Source: Cognatiluteimonas sedimenti
GTDB lineage: Bacteria; Pseudomonadota; Gammaproteobacteria; Xanthomonadales; Xanthomonadaceae
Reading direction: 5' to 3'
Length of the DNA: 64,000 nt
Assembly: GCF_022808325.1 (NCBI RefSeq)
Contig: NZ_JALGCL010000001.1
Coordinates: forward strand, 1,258,554-1,322,553
The notes beneath the pieces are model-generated. The model saw only the letters and a list, made by a program, of their open reading frames with translations, searched no databases and had not been told where the DNA came from. The translations under genes and the position numbers were made by a program. Positions within the stretch are counted from its first letter, which is position 1. Each line of letters starts with the position of its first letter. Positions 52,700 through 61,187 of the stretch are shown here, piece by piece.

Positions 52700-52705
52700 T
52701 ACAAT
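52700..52705 (+). promoter_or_regulatory. Possible -10 of hemW placing transcription start at the ATG
   Basis: TACAAT ends 7 bp before ATG 52713, the distance at which transcription normally starts. The hemW message could therefore be leaderless. The -35 region is not recognisable. The same CCTACAAT-N6/7-ATG arrangement recurs at 60815-60831. Confidence 0.4.
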
Positions 52706-52712
52706 GGATGCC

Positions 52713-53888
52713 ATGCTCGCCACCCCGCCGCTGTCGCTCTACGTGCACCTGCCCTGGTGCGTGCGCAAGTGCCCGTACTGCGATTTCAATTCGCACGAGT
52801 ACCGCGGCGACGGCGGACGCGGCGAGCCGCCGTTCGCCGCCTATGTCGATGCGCTGGTGGCCGACCTCGACCATGACCTGCCGTTGGCCTGGGGGCGTAC
52901 GGTGCAGACGGTGTTCTTCGGCGGCGGCACGCCGTCGCTGTTCCCGCCCGAGGCGATCGACGCGTTCCTGCGGCAGGCCAGCGCGCGCCTGCGCTTCGCC
53001 CCAGGCTGCGAGATCACCCTGGAGACCAACCCGGGCACCGCCGAGCATGGCCGCTTCGAGGGCTATCGCGCCGCCGGCGTGAACCGCCTGAGCTTCGGCA
53101 TCCAGAGTTTCGACGATGGCTGCCTGCAGCGCCTGGGCCGGATCCACGACAGCCGCGAGGCCGAAACCGCGGTGAAGCTGGCGCGCGACGCCGGCTTCGA
53201 CAACTTCAACCTCGACCTGATGTACGCGCTGCCGCAGCAGACGCAGGCGATGGCCGAACGCGACATCGAGCGGGCGATCGCGCTGGAACCGGCACACATC
53301 TCGCATTACCAGCTGACGCTGGAACCCAACACCGTGTTCACGGCGCGACCGCCGGCCGGCATTCCCGACCACGACGCAGCCTGGGACATGCAGGAACGCT
53401 GCCAGGCGCTGCTCGCCGATGCCGGCTACGCGCAATACGAGGTCAGCGCCTACGCCCGCCCGGACCGGCAGTGCGCGCACAACCTCAACTACTGGCGCTT
53501 CGGCGACTATCTCGGGATCGGCGCCGGCGCGCACGGCAAGCTGACGCTGGGCAGCGAACAGGCGATCCTGCGACGCTGGAAGGCCAAGCATCCAGGTGCC
53601 TACCTCGCCAGCGCCGGCAGCGATGCCGCGATCGGCGGCGACGAGCGCATCGGGCCCGAACGACGCCCCTTTGACTACATGCTCAACGCATTGCGGCTCA
53701 ATGCCGGGTTCGCGCTGACGGAATTCGAGGCGCGCACCGGGTTGCCGCGCAGCGCCATCACCACGCAGCTGGCCACGGCGCGCGCGCAAGGGTGGCTGCA
53801 GGCCGATGGCGGGCGCATCGTGCCGACCGAACTAGGCCGCCGCTTCACCAACGACGTGATCGAACTGTTCCTCGGAAACGCGGACTGA
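52713..53888 (+). CDS. hemW: Radical SAM heme chaperone HemW
   Basis: The protein has 391 residues from ATG 52713 (ATG 52704 is possible). The radical-SAM CxxxCxxC cluster is Cys16, Cys20, Cys23 (CVRKCPYC), followed by FFGGGTPSL and GVNRLSFGIQSF. HemW binds and transfers heme and was once called an oxygen-independent coproporphyrinogen oxidase; it lacks the extra N-terminal features of HemN. It follows rdgB by 83 bp. Confidence 0.94.
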   Translation: MLATPPLSLYVHLPWCVRKCPYCDFNSHEYRGDGGRGEPPFAAYVDALVADLDHDLPLAWGRTVQTVFFGGGTPSLFPPEAIDAFLRQASARLRFAPGCEITLETNPGTAEHGRFEGYRAAGVNRLSFGIQSFDDGCLQRLGRIHDSREAETAVKLARDAGFDNFNLDLMYALPQQTQAMAERDIERAIALEPAHISHYQLTLEPNTVFTARPPAGIPDHDAAWDMQERCQALLADAGYAQYEVSAYARPDRQCAHNLNYWRFGDYLGIGAGAHGKLTLGSEQAILRRWKAKHPGAYLASAGSDAAIGGDERIGPERRPFDYMLNALRLNAGFALTEFEARTGLPRSAITTQLATARAQGWLQADGGRIVPTELGRRFTNDVIELFLGNAD

Positions 53889-53948
53889 GGCCAAGCCAGC
53901 AGGGTAGGACCCTCTCCCTGCGCGGCCCGCCGGGATGCAGCGCCTCCG

Positions 53949-53972
53949 GGGGAGTGACCCTCCGGAGTTGGC
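53949..53972 (+). terminator. Hairpin after hemW
   Basis: CTCCGG and CCGGAG can pair across a spacer that itself contains GGG and CCC, in the 148-bp gap between hemW and the DUF1631 gene. It could end the hemW transcript. No T-tract is present. Confidence 0.3.
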
Positions 53973-54036
53973 TGTAGGCGCCGCAACGTGTTAATTACAT
54001 GCCAGGTACAGGAGCTGACCAGAGACGAGCGTCCGG

Positions 54037-56373
54037 ATGTCCGCACCGCCCCCCATCGAGCCCTTCGCACTGCAGACCCTGGCTACAGCCACGCTGCCGC
54101 GACGCGTGAGGCGGGTGCTCGAGCACCTGCTCAACACGGCCTCGGACGAATTCGAGCGCCACCTCACGGCGATGTTGTCGGAGTTCGAGCAGCAACTCTT
54201 CCGGCTCGCCGACCACGCCCGCAACCCGGGGTTCGAATCCACCCACCTGCAGACCCTGCGCACGCTGCGCCTGAATCGCTCGGACCTCGTGCCGCGCTAC
54301 ATGGTCGGGCTTGAAGCCAGCCTCGCCTCGCTGGGTCGCCGCGGCAGCGCGCGTTCCGACCACTCGGCGAACCCTGCCACCAGTCTTGGCAGCTTCCATC
54401 AGTTGCGCTTGGTGGAGGAGAGCGAGCTGGACGAGGACGCGGTGCTCCGCGACATCGCCGTGCGCCAGGAATCACGCACCAGCCTGACCCTGCACCTGCT
54501 GGGCCAGCGGTTCGGTGTGCTCGCAGGCACTCCTGCATTCGACGCAAAGCGCATTCCACTGGGGCCGCAATCGCTGTGCCAGATCCTGCGCGACGCCGCG
54601 CAGTCACTGCACGTGTCGCTGGAAGCACGGCTGCTGCTGTACCGGATCTTCGAGCGCCGGGTGATGGCCAATTATCCGCAGCTGCTGGAGATGCTCAATG
54701 TGTCGGTCGCCGCCGAGGGCATCCTGCCCAGCCTGACCTACGTGCCGCTGCGGGTGCGCCCCAGCGCGCAGGCGCAGGCAGATGCCGCAGCCGAGGCCGC
54801 GGTGCCGGGCGCCAAGCCGCGACGGCTACCGAGGCGAGACAACCGCAATGGCGTCAGCCGTCACGGCGGTAGCCAAGGCGGGCCGCAGCGCACACACACC
54901 GCGTGGCTGGGCGAGGCCGACACGCAGGCCGACGGCCTCGACGAGCGCGCCGCGTTCGACCTGCTGCAACAGCTGCTCACCGGCCGCCGCGAGCTGATCG
55001 GCAAGTTGCGCCCGGACAACGATAGTACGCCGCGTGAGCAACTCGACACCAGCGAGGTGGTCGACGCACTGGGCCAGATGCAGGAAACGATGTCGCCGAC
55101 GGGGACGCCGCGCAGCCTGCTCGACATCAAGCAGACGCTGCTGGCGCAGGTGCGCCAGCAGCGTGGACGTGGCGCCATTTTCTCACGCGAGGACAACGAC
55201 ACCTTCGAACTGCTCGGCATGCTTTACGGGCAGATCGAGCGCGAAATCCGCACCGACACCCCGGCTTCGGGGCTGTTGCGGCGGCTGCAGATGCCGCTGC
55301 TGCGGGTGGCGCTGAAGGATCGCGGCTTCTTCGTGCGCGCACAGCACCCGGCGCGGCAACTGCTCAATGCGGTCGCCGAATCCGGCGCCCGCTGGCTCGA
55401 CCAGGACGACGTCGACCCCCAGCTACTCGCACCGCTGCAGCAGGCGGTCAGCAACGTGGTCGAGCACTACGACGACGACCCGGCCGTGTTCGAGGCCAGC
55501 AACCAGGAACTGCAGGCGCAGCTGTACACGCTCGCGCGCAAGGCGGAAATGACCGAGCGCCGCCACGTCGAGGCGGCGCGCGGCAAGGAAAAGCTGGAGA
55601 TCGCCAAGCGCAAGGCCTCCGACACCATCTCCGAGCTGGTAGGCGAGCAGCGCCTGCCCAAGTTCGTGCGGGCGTTGCTCAACCAGGCCTGGGCCGACGT
55701 GCTCACGCTAACGCTGCTGCGCCAGGGCGCCGAGTCCGAGCAGTGGCGGCAGCAATTGGAGATGACGCGGCGCATCGTCGCCACCTGCGGCCGCCGCGTC
55801 GGCCCGCCCGACACCGACCTGGCCAGCCACATCGAGGCGGCGCTGGCGCAGGTCGGCTACCACGCCGAGGAAGCCGCGGCGATCGCGCGGCGCCTGACCA
55901 GCGCGCTCGACGACGACGACGACGATCCGGCCTCGCGCACCGAATTGACCATGAAGCTCAAGGCGCGCTCGCGCCTGGGCGAGGACAGCGCGGGCCGGCA
56001 CAAGCCGTCCGCGACCCCGCGCAATGCCGACGAGCAGGCGCGCTATGACCAGTTGCGGGTGATGCCCTACGGCACCTGGATCGAATTCGTCACCAACCAG
56101 CAGGGCGATGTCGTTCGCCGGCGACTGTCGTGGTACAGCCCGGTCACCGACAACGCACTGTTCGTCAACCAGCGCGGCCAGCGCGTCGGCGAGCAGTCGC
56201 TGGACAGCGTCGCGCGGATGCTGGCACGCGGGCAGGCACGGATCGTCACCGCCGAGCGCGGGCGGCTGGTGGACCGCGCCTGGCAGGCCACGCTCAATGC
56301 ATTGCGCAGCTTCGCCGGCCGCGGCGACAAGTCCAAGGGCGGCGATGGCAACGAGGCGGAGGCAACTTCGTGA
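54037..56373 (+). CDS. DUF1631 family protein
   Basis: The protein has 778 residues, is mostly helical and has no signal peptide or membrane segment. The N-terminus has the DUF1631 pattern (NTASDEFERHLTAMLSEFEQQLF) and the C-terminus a WIEFVTNQQGDVVRRRLSWYS segment. Function is not established. The stop overlaps the GTG of a PilZ gene, suggesting the two act together in a cyclic-di-GMP response. Confidence 0.85.
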   Translation: MSAPPPIEPFALQTLATATLPRRVRRVLEHLLNTASDEFERHLTAMLSEFEQQLFRLADHARNPGFESTHLQTLRTLRLNRSDLVPRYMVGLEASLASLGRRGSARSDHSANPATSLGSFHQLRLVEESELDEDAVLRDIAVRQESRTSLTLHLLGQRFGVLAGTPAFDAKRIPLGPQSLCQILRDAAQSLHVSLEARLLLYRIFERRVMANYPQLLEMLNVSVAAEGILPSLTYVPLRVRPSAQAQADAAAEAAVPGAKPRRLPRRDNRNGVSRHGGSQGGPQRTHTAWLGEADTQADGLDERAAFDLLQQLLTGRRELIGKLRPDNDSTPREQLDTSEVVDALGQMQETMSPTGTPRSLLDIKQTLLAQVRQQRGRGAIFSREDNDTFELLGMLYGQIEREIRTDTPASGLLRRLQMPLLRVALKDRGFFVRAQHPARQLLNAVAESGARWLDQDDVDPQLLAPLQQAVSNVVEHYDDDPAVFEASNQELQAQLYTLARKAEMTERRHVEAARGKEKLEIAKRKASDTISELVGEQRLPKFVRALLNQAWADVLTLTLLRQGAESEQWRQQLEMTRRIVATCGRRVGPPDTDLASHIEAALAQVGYHAEEAAAIARRLTSALDDDDDDPASRTELTMKLKARSRLGEDSAGRHKPSATPRNADEQARYDQLRVMPYGTWIEFVTNQQGDVVRRRLSWYSPVTDNALFVNQRGQRVGEQSLDSVARMLARGQARIVTAERGRLVDRAWQATLNALRSFAGRGDKSKGGDGNEAEATS

Positions 56374-56720
56374 TCAACGAATTCCGCCGCGCACGCCGGC
56401 GCAAGGTTGCCGATACCGTCCTCGTCACCGACGCCATGACCGACAGCGTGGTCGGCCGCATCGGCAACCTGTCCGAAACCGGCATGCTGCTGATCGCCAG
56501 CGCACCGCTGGTGGAGGACGCGCTGTACCAGTTCCGGTTCTCGCTGCAGGATGCGCGTGGCCGCGAGAGCGTGTTCGAGGTCGGCGCCCACCTGCTGTGG
56601 CTGGACCGCGCCAGCGCACCGGGCCAGGCGTGGACCGGGTTCCGCTTCATCGCCGTGCCACCCGACCAGGCCGACATGCTGCGGCACTGGATCGAAGCCC
56701 CTGGCGGCCAGTTCGAGTAA
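56370..56720 (+). CDS. PilZ-domain cyclic-di-GMP-binding protein
   Basis: This is a 116-residue single-domain protein. RxxxR (in RRARRRKV) and NxSxxG (NLSETG) are the two cyclic-di-GMP-binding motifs and both are intact. The GTG start at 56370 overlaps the DUF1631 stop (GTGA) and has GGAGG about 7 bp upstream, so translation is coupled. Confidence 0.88.
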   Translation: MINEFRRARRRKVADTVLVTDAMTDSVVGRIGNLSETGMLLIASAPLVEDALYQFRFSLQDARGRESVFEVGAHLLWLDRASAPGQAWTGFRFIAVPPDQADMLRHWIEAPGGQFE

Positions 56721-56729
56721 ACGCCCGGA

Positions 56730-59459
56730 TCAGGCGCCGTGCCGGTCGCGCTGCGCGCGCTGGTAGCGCACCGGCTCGGGCCGGTGCAGCGCAAACCCCT
56801 GGCCGTAGTCGACCCCCAGCTGGCGCAGGATGTCGACGATGCCGTCGCTGGCGACCCATTCGGCGACCACGTCGAGCCCGCGCTGGTGGCCGATCTCGGT
56901 GATCGCGTCGACGATCGAGCGGCTCATCGGATCGCTTTCCAGGTCGCGGATGAAGCTGCCGTCGATCTTGATCACGTCCACCGGCAGGTTCTTGAGGTAA
57001 CCGAACGAGGACATGCCGGCACCGAAATCGTCGAGTGACACCTGGCAGCCGACCGCCCGCAGGCGCTCGAAGAACCTTACCGCGCGCGGCAGGTTGCGCA
57101 CCGCCTCGGTCTCGGTGATCTCGAAGCACAGGCGCGAGGGCGCGACCCCGTGCTGCTCGATCAGGCCAAGCACGTAATCGGCGAGGCTGTCGTCCTCCAG
57201 GGTCGCGGCCGAGAGGTTCAGCGAGCAACGCCCGGGCGGACGGCCGCTGGCATGCAACTGGTCGAAATGGGCGATCGCCTGCGCCACGACCCAGCGATCG
57301 AGCTGGGCGATCAGGCCATAACGCTCGGCCGCGGGCAGGAACGCGCCCGGCATCACCACGCGCCCGTCCTCGTCGCGCAGCCGCAGCAGCAATTCGATGT
57401 GCGGGTCCTCCGCCGGCCCGGCACCCTTGTACGGCTGCAACGGCTGCACCTCCTGGTAGTCCAGCAGCAGGCGATCCTCCTCGATCACCCAGCGCAGCCG
57501 ATTGGCCCATTCCATCTCGCCGCGGCGACGGATGGTCTCGTCGTCCTGCTCGGAGAAGAAATGGATGCGGTTGCGGCCATGGTCCTTGGCCATGTAGCAG
57601 GCGGTGTCGGCCTGCGACAGCACTTCGCGCAGGGTCATCCCGGCACGGTCGAGCATCACCACGCCGACGCTGGCGCTGATGGTGTAGCTGCGCTGCTCCC
57701 AGACGTAGATGTAGCCTTCGATGCGCGCGCGCAGGCGCTCGGCCAGCGCCAGCGCGCCATCGGGCTTGGCGTCGTGGGCAAGGATCCCGAACTCGTCGCC
57801 GCCCAGGCGCGCGAGGATGTCGCCGCCGCGCAACTGCTCGGCCATCGCCAGCGCCAACTGGCTCAGCAGCTGGTCGCCGGCCAGGTGCCCGGAGGTGTCG
57901 TTGATCAGCTTGAACTGGTCCAGGTCGATGTACAGCAGCGCGCAGGCTGGCGCGCCGTGGGCGACCGCCTGCAAGGCACGCTGCACGTGGCGCTCGAACT
58001 CGCGGCGGTTGAACAGTTCGGTCAGGGTGTCGTGGCTGGCCTGGTAGCTGAGCAGCTCGGTCAGCTGGCGCTGCTCGGAGATGTCGCTGGCAACCATCAG
58101 CATCCGCTCGTCGCCGCCGACCTGGACCCGGGTGATCGATGTCGTCACCCAGAACCGGTCGCCGCTGAGCGACACCATCACCGCCTCGACGTTGCTCCAT
58201 TGCGCGCCGCCATCGTGCGCGACCAGGCGTGCGCGCATGGCTTCGTCCTCGAACAGGGCGCCAAGGAAGGCACCCTGTTCGATCCGCTCGCCCAGGCGCG
58301 CACAGGCGGCATCATTTGCGTAGAGGATGCGCCCGTCGTCCGCGCGCGCCAGCAGTACCAGCGCCGGCAACAGGTCGTTGAGGGTGCGGAAGCGCTGCTC
58401 GCTCTCGCGATAGCGATGGCTCATGCGCCAGCCCAGTTCCAGCGCGCGACGCCGCGTGGTCGCCACCGACCACACCAGCAGGGCCAGCAGCACGCTGGCC
58501 AGCAAGCCGGGCCATAGCATCGACTGCCGCCAGTCGATCGTGGCGGCGGCGTGCCCCAGCGGCTGCATCGACATCCGCCAGACGCGCCCGCCATACGACA
58601 GGTCGCGCATGTAGCGGTCACCGGCGGCGGCAGCGGCGCCCGCGCCTGTCCCCGAGTCGAACAGCAGGCGCTCCTTCCCGGAAGTGATGTCGCTGACGAT
58701 GATCCGCACCTGCTCGAAGGTGTCGGGCGGGATCGCATCGGCGATGAGGCGGTGGACCAGGAACGATGCCGCGATCGAGCCGAGCGTGCGTGCGCGCCGT
58801 TCGCCGATGGCGGCCGGGGGCGCGCCACTTGAATAGATCGGCAGGCGCATGGTGATGCCGTCGCCCCCGCTGGCGGGCGCGCCCGGCGGCGCGGGCCGTT
58901 GCACCAGGCGGAACGGCGCCGACATCGCCACCTGGTTGCTGTCGCGCGAGGCCAGCGCCGCGTCCAGGTTCTCGGGCTGGTTGGCCAGGTCGAGCCCCAG
59001 CACGCGCTCATTGCCCGCGATCGGCTCCACCATCCTGGTGACGAAGCCCGCCTCGCCCCTGCGTTGCGCGTACGCCAGCGCCTGCAGGCTCGGGAATTCG
59101 GCACGCGGCTGCAAAGCCTGGTACATGTTCGCGAACTCGACCGCGTTGACGTCCTCGGAGGCCAGGAACACGGTCTGCACCGAACGCAGCAGCATCTCGC
59201 AGGCATGCAGGTTGGCGATGATCGCCGCCTGCCCGGCGTCGGCAAGGCGGACGAATTCTGCGCGTTGCTCGCGTTCGGCGCGCGCCTGCTGGCGACCGGC
59301 GACCCAGTACGACAACGCCACGCCCAGGGCCAACGCCAGGAGGCTCCAGATCCACCCGGGTACGCGCAATGGCGCGGCATCCGTGGCACCCGGCGCATCC
59401 TGCAAGCCGGGGATGAATCCGTCAGAATCCGGTGAAGTCCCCAAGAGAGATATTCCCAT
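56730..59459 (-). CDS. CHASE-PAS-GGDEF-EAL membrane protein
   Basis: The protein has 909 residues from ATG 59459. A membrane helix (about 35-52), a CHASE-like periplasmic sensor (about 70-320), a second helix (about 330-350), PAS, GGDEF with an intact RLGGDEF motif, and EAL follow. The EAL signature reads ELL (IELLLRLRDEDG); the glutamate and DDFGAGMSSF are kept. It may make and break cyclic-di-GMP. It is convergent with the PilZ gene (9-bp gap), and its start codon overlaps that of pepQ on the other strand. Confidence 0.9.
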   Translation of the reverse strand: MGISLLGTSPDSDGFIPGLQDAPGATDAAPLRVPGWIWSLLALALGVALSYWVAGRQQARAEREQRAEFVRLADAGQAAIIANLHACEMLLRSVQTVFLASEDVNAVEFANMYQALQPRAEFPSLQALAYAQRRGEAGFVTRMVEPIAGNERVLGLDLANQPENLDAALASRDSNQVAMSAPFRLVQRPAPPGAPASGGDGITMRLPIYSSGAPPAAIGERRARTLGSIAASFLVHRLIADAIPPDTFEQVRIIVSDITSGKERLLFDSGTGAGAAAAAGDRYMRDLSYGGRVWRMSMQPLGHAAATIDWRQSMLWPGLLASVLLALLVWSVATTRRRALELGWRMSHRYRESEQRFRTLNDLLPALVLLARADDGRILYANDAACARLGERIEQGAFLGALFEDEAMRARLVAHDGGAQWSNVEAVMVSLSGDRFWVTTSITRVQVGGDERMLMVASDISEQRQLTELLSYQASHDTLTELFNRREFERHVQRALQAVAHGAPACALLYIDLDQFKLINDTSGHLAGDQLLSQLALAMAEQLRGGDILARLGGDEFGILAHDAKPDGALALAERLRARIEGYIYVWEQRSYTISASVGVVMLDRAGMTLREVLSQADTACYMAKDHGRNRIHFFSEQDDETIRRRGEMEWANRLRWVIEEDRLLLDYQEVQPLQPYKGAGPAEDPHIELLLRLRDEDGRVVMPGAFLPAAERYGLIAQLDRWVVAQAIAHFDQLHASGRPPGRCSLNLSAATLEDDSLADYVLGLIEQHGVAPSRLCFEITETEAVRNLPRAVRFFERLRAVGCQVSLDDFGAGMSSFGYLKNLPVDVIKIDGSFIRDLESDPMSRSIVDAITEIGHQRGLDVVAEWVASDGIVDILRQLGVDYGQGFALHRPEPVRYQRAQRDRHGA

Positions 59460-60783
59460 GGTCCCTGTCGACTGGCCGATCTTATACCGGCAACACCTCG
59501 CGACAGTGCAGGCGCGCGCCGATGCGGCACTGGCGCGTGGTGGCTTCGACTCCCTCGTGGTGCCCAGCGGCACCCTGCACTACCAGGCCTTCGACGACCG
59601 CGACTATCCGTATGCCGTGAATCCGCAGTTCAAGGCATGGCTGCCGCTGACCCGCAATCCCGGCAGCTGGCTTGCGTACACGCCGGGCGCCAGGCCGAAG
59701 CTGGTCTACCTGCAACCGCGCGACTACTGGCACGTGGTGCCGCAGGCCCCGGCCGGATACTGGACCACAAACTTCGACATCGTCCTGATCCGCACGCCGG
59801 AAGAAGCGTTGCAGCACCTGCCCGCCGACGCAGCCCGTTGCGCGATCCTCGGCGAAGCGCAGTCCGCGGTCGGCGCCTTCACGCCGAACAATCCGCAGGC
59901 GGTGGTCGACTACCTGGAATTCCACCGCGCCTTCAAGACGCCCTACGAGATCGCGATGATGCGCCAGGCTACCCGCCGCGGCGTGCGCGGGCATCGCGCC
60001 GCCGAGCGCGCGTTCCGTGCCGGGGCCAGCGAGTTCGGCATCCACCTGGCCTATTGCCAGGCCGCCGGGCAGGACGCCGGAGAGTTGCCCTACGGCAACA
60101 TCGTCGCGCTCAACGAGCATGGCGCGGTGCTGCACTACACCGACCTCGACCGGCTGCCGCCCAAGCCGCTGCGCAGCTTCCTGATCGATGCCGGCGGCAG
60201 CCACGGCGGCTACGCCTGCGACATCACCCGCACCTATTCGGCCGATCGCGGCGACGAGTTCCAGGCGCTGGTCGATGCGGTCGACAGCGCCCAGCAGGGA
60301 CTTTGCGCGCAGGTGCGCGCCGGCTTCGACTACCGGCAGTTGCACCTGGACGCGCACCTGGCGCTCGCCGCCATCCTCAAGGACTTCGGCGTGATCAAGC
60401 TGTCGCCCGAGGCGGCGCTGGAAACCGGCGTGAGCGCGGCTTTCTTCCCGCACGGCATCGGCCACGGCATCGGCCTGCAGGTACACGACGTCGCCGGCTT
60501 CGCCGCGTCGGACTCCGGCGGCACCATCGCCAAGCCCGAAGGGCATCCCTACCTGCGGCTGACCCGGGTTCTCGAGCCGGGCATGGTGGTGACGATCGAA
60601 CCGGGCATCTACTTCATCGACATGCTGCTCGACGAACTCCGGCAGGGCGCGCACGCCGATGCCGTCGACTGGACCCGCGTCGATGCGTTCCGGCCCTACG
60701 GCGGCATCCGCATCGAGGACGACGTCGTCTGCACCGAAGCCGATCCGGTCAATTTGACGCGTGAAGGCTTCGCCGAGGCGTAG
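59458..60783 (+). CDS. pepQ: Xaa-Pro dipeptidase
   Basis: This is a 441-residue M24 metallopeptidase that splits dipeptides ending in proline. Metal ligands are visible in LIDAGGSHGGYACDITRTY, HGIGHGIGLQVHD, TIEPGIYF and IRIEDDVV. The ATG at 59458 has AAGAGAGA about 8 bp upstream. Because it shares two bases with the start codon of the divergent GGDEF-EAL gene, its promoter must lie inside that gene. Confidence 0.93.
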   Translation: MVPVDWPILYRQHLATVQARADAALARGGFDSLVVPSGTLHYQAFDDRDYPYAVNPQFKAWLPLTRNPGSWLAYTPGARPKLVYLQPRDYWHVVPQAPAGYWTTNFDIVLIRTPEEALQHLPADAARCAILGEAQSAVGAFTPNNPQAVVDYLEFHRAFKTPYEIAMMRQATRRGVRGHRAAERAFRAGASEFGIHLAYCQAAGQDAGELPYGNIVALNEHGAVLHYTDLDRLPPKPLRSFLIDAGGSHGGYACDITRTYSADRGDEFQALVDAVDSAQQGLCAQVRAGFDYRQLHLDAHLALAAILKDFGVIKLSPEAALETGVSAAFFPHGIGHGIGLQVHDVAGFAASDSGGTIAKPEGHPYLRLTRVLEPGMVVTIEPGIYFIDMLLDELRQGAHADAVDWTRVDAFRPYGGIRIEDDVVCTEADPVNLTREGFAEA

Positions 60784-60816
60784 GCGATCCATCGGCACGC
60801 CGCGCCGGGGCAGGCC

Positions 60817-60822
60817 TACAAT
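60817..60822 (+). promoter_or_regulatory. Possible -10 of the small 103-residue gene
   Basis: TACAAT ends 6 bp before ATG 60829, so the transcript may start at or next to the start codon, as for hemW. No AGGAGG-like site is present between them. Confidence 0.4.
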
Positions 60823-60828
60823 CGGCGG

Positions 60829-61140
60829 ATGGATTACCAGCTCGTCATCAAGTTCTGGCGCAAATCGCTGCAGGACCAGGATTTCCTCGCCAAGATCCAA
60901 GGCGAGCTGGAAGCAGCCCTCGGGGACGCCGCCGCCTGGGATGGCTACGACACCAATGCCAGGGAAATCAATTTGTTCGTGGTGACGCCGGATCCGAAGC
61001 ACGCGTTCCGGCGCATGAATGCCGTGCTGGAGAGCCGCGGCATCGTGCAGGGAGTCTCGGCTGCGTCCCGGTTGGTGGGTGGCGCGCATTTCAGTTCCAT
61101 CTGGCCACTGCGCGCCACTCGAAAGTTCAAGCTTCCGTAG
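60829..61140 (+). CDS. Small conserved protein of unknown function
   Basis: This is a 103-residue soluble alpha/beta protein (MDYQLVIKFWRKSL ... INLFVVTPDPKHAF). The alternation of strands and helices with REINLFV suggests a ferredoxin-like fold. I do not recognise a family. It lies between pepQ and convergent pepP, has normal codon use for the window, and may be expressed from its own leaderless-type promoter. Confidence 0.7.
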   Translation: MDYQLVIKFWRKSLQDQDFLAKIQGELEAALGDAAAWDGYDTNAREINLFVVTPDPKHAFRRMNAVLESRGIVQGVSAASRLVGGAHFSSIWPLRATRKFKLP

Positions 61141-61187
61141 CGGGGCCTGGATGCGGATCGATCCGGGCCGGGACCAGGGATTCCGCC

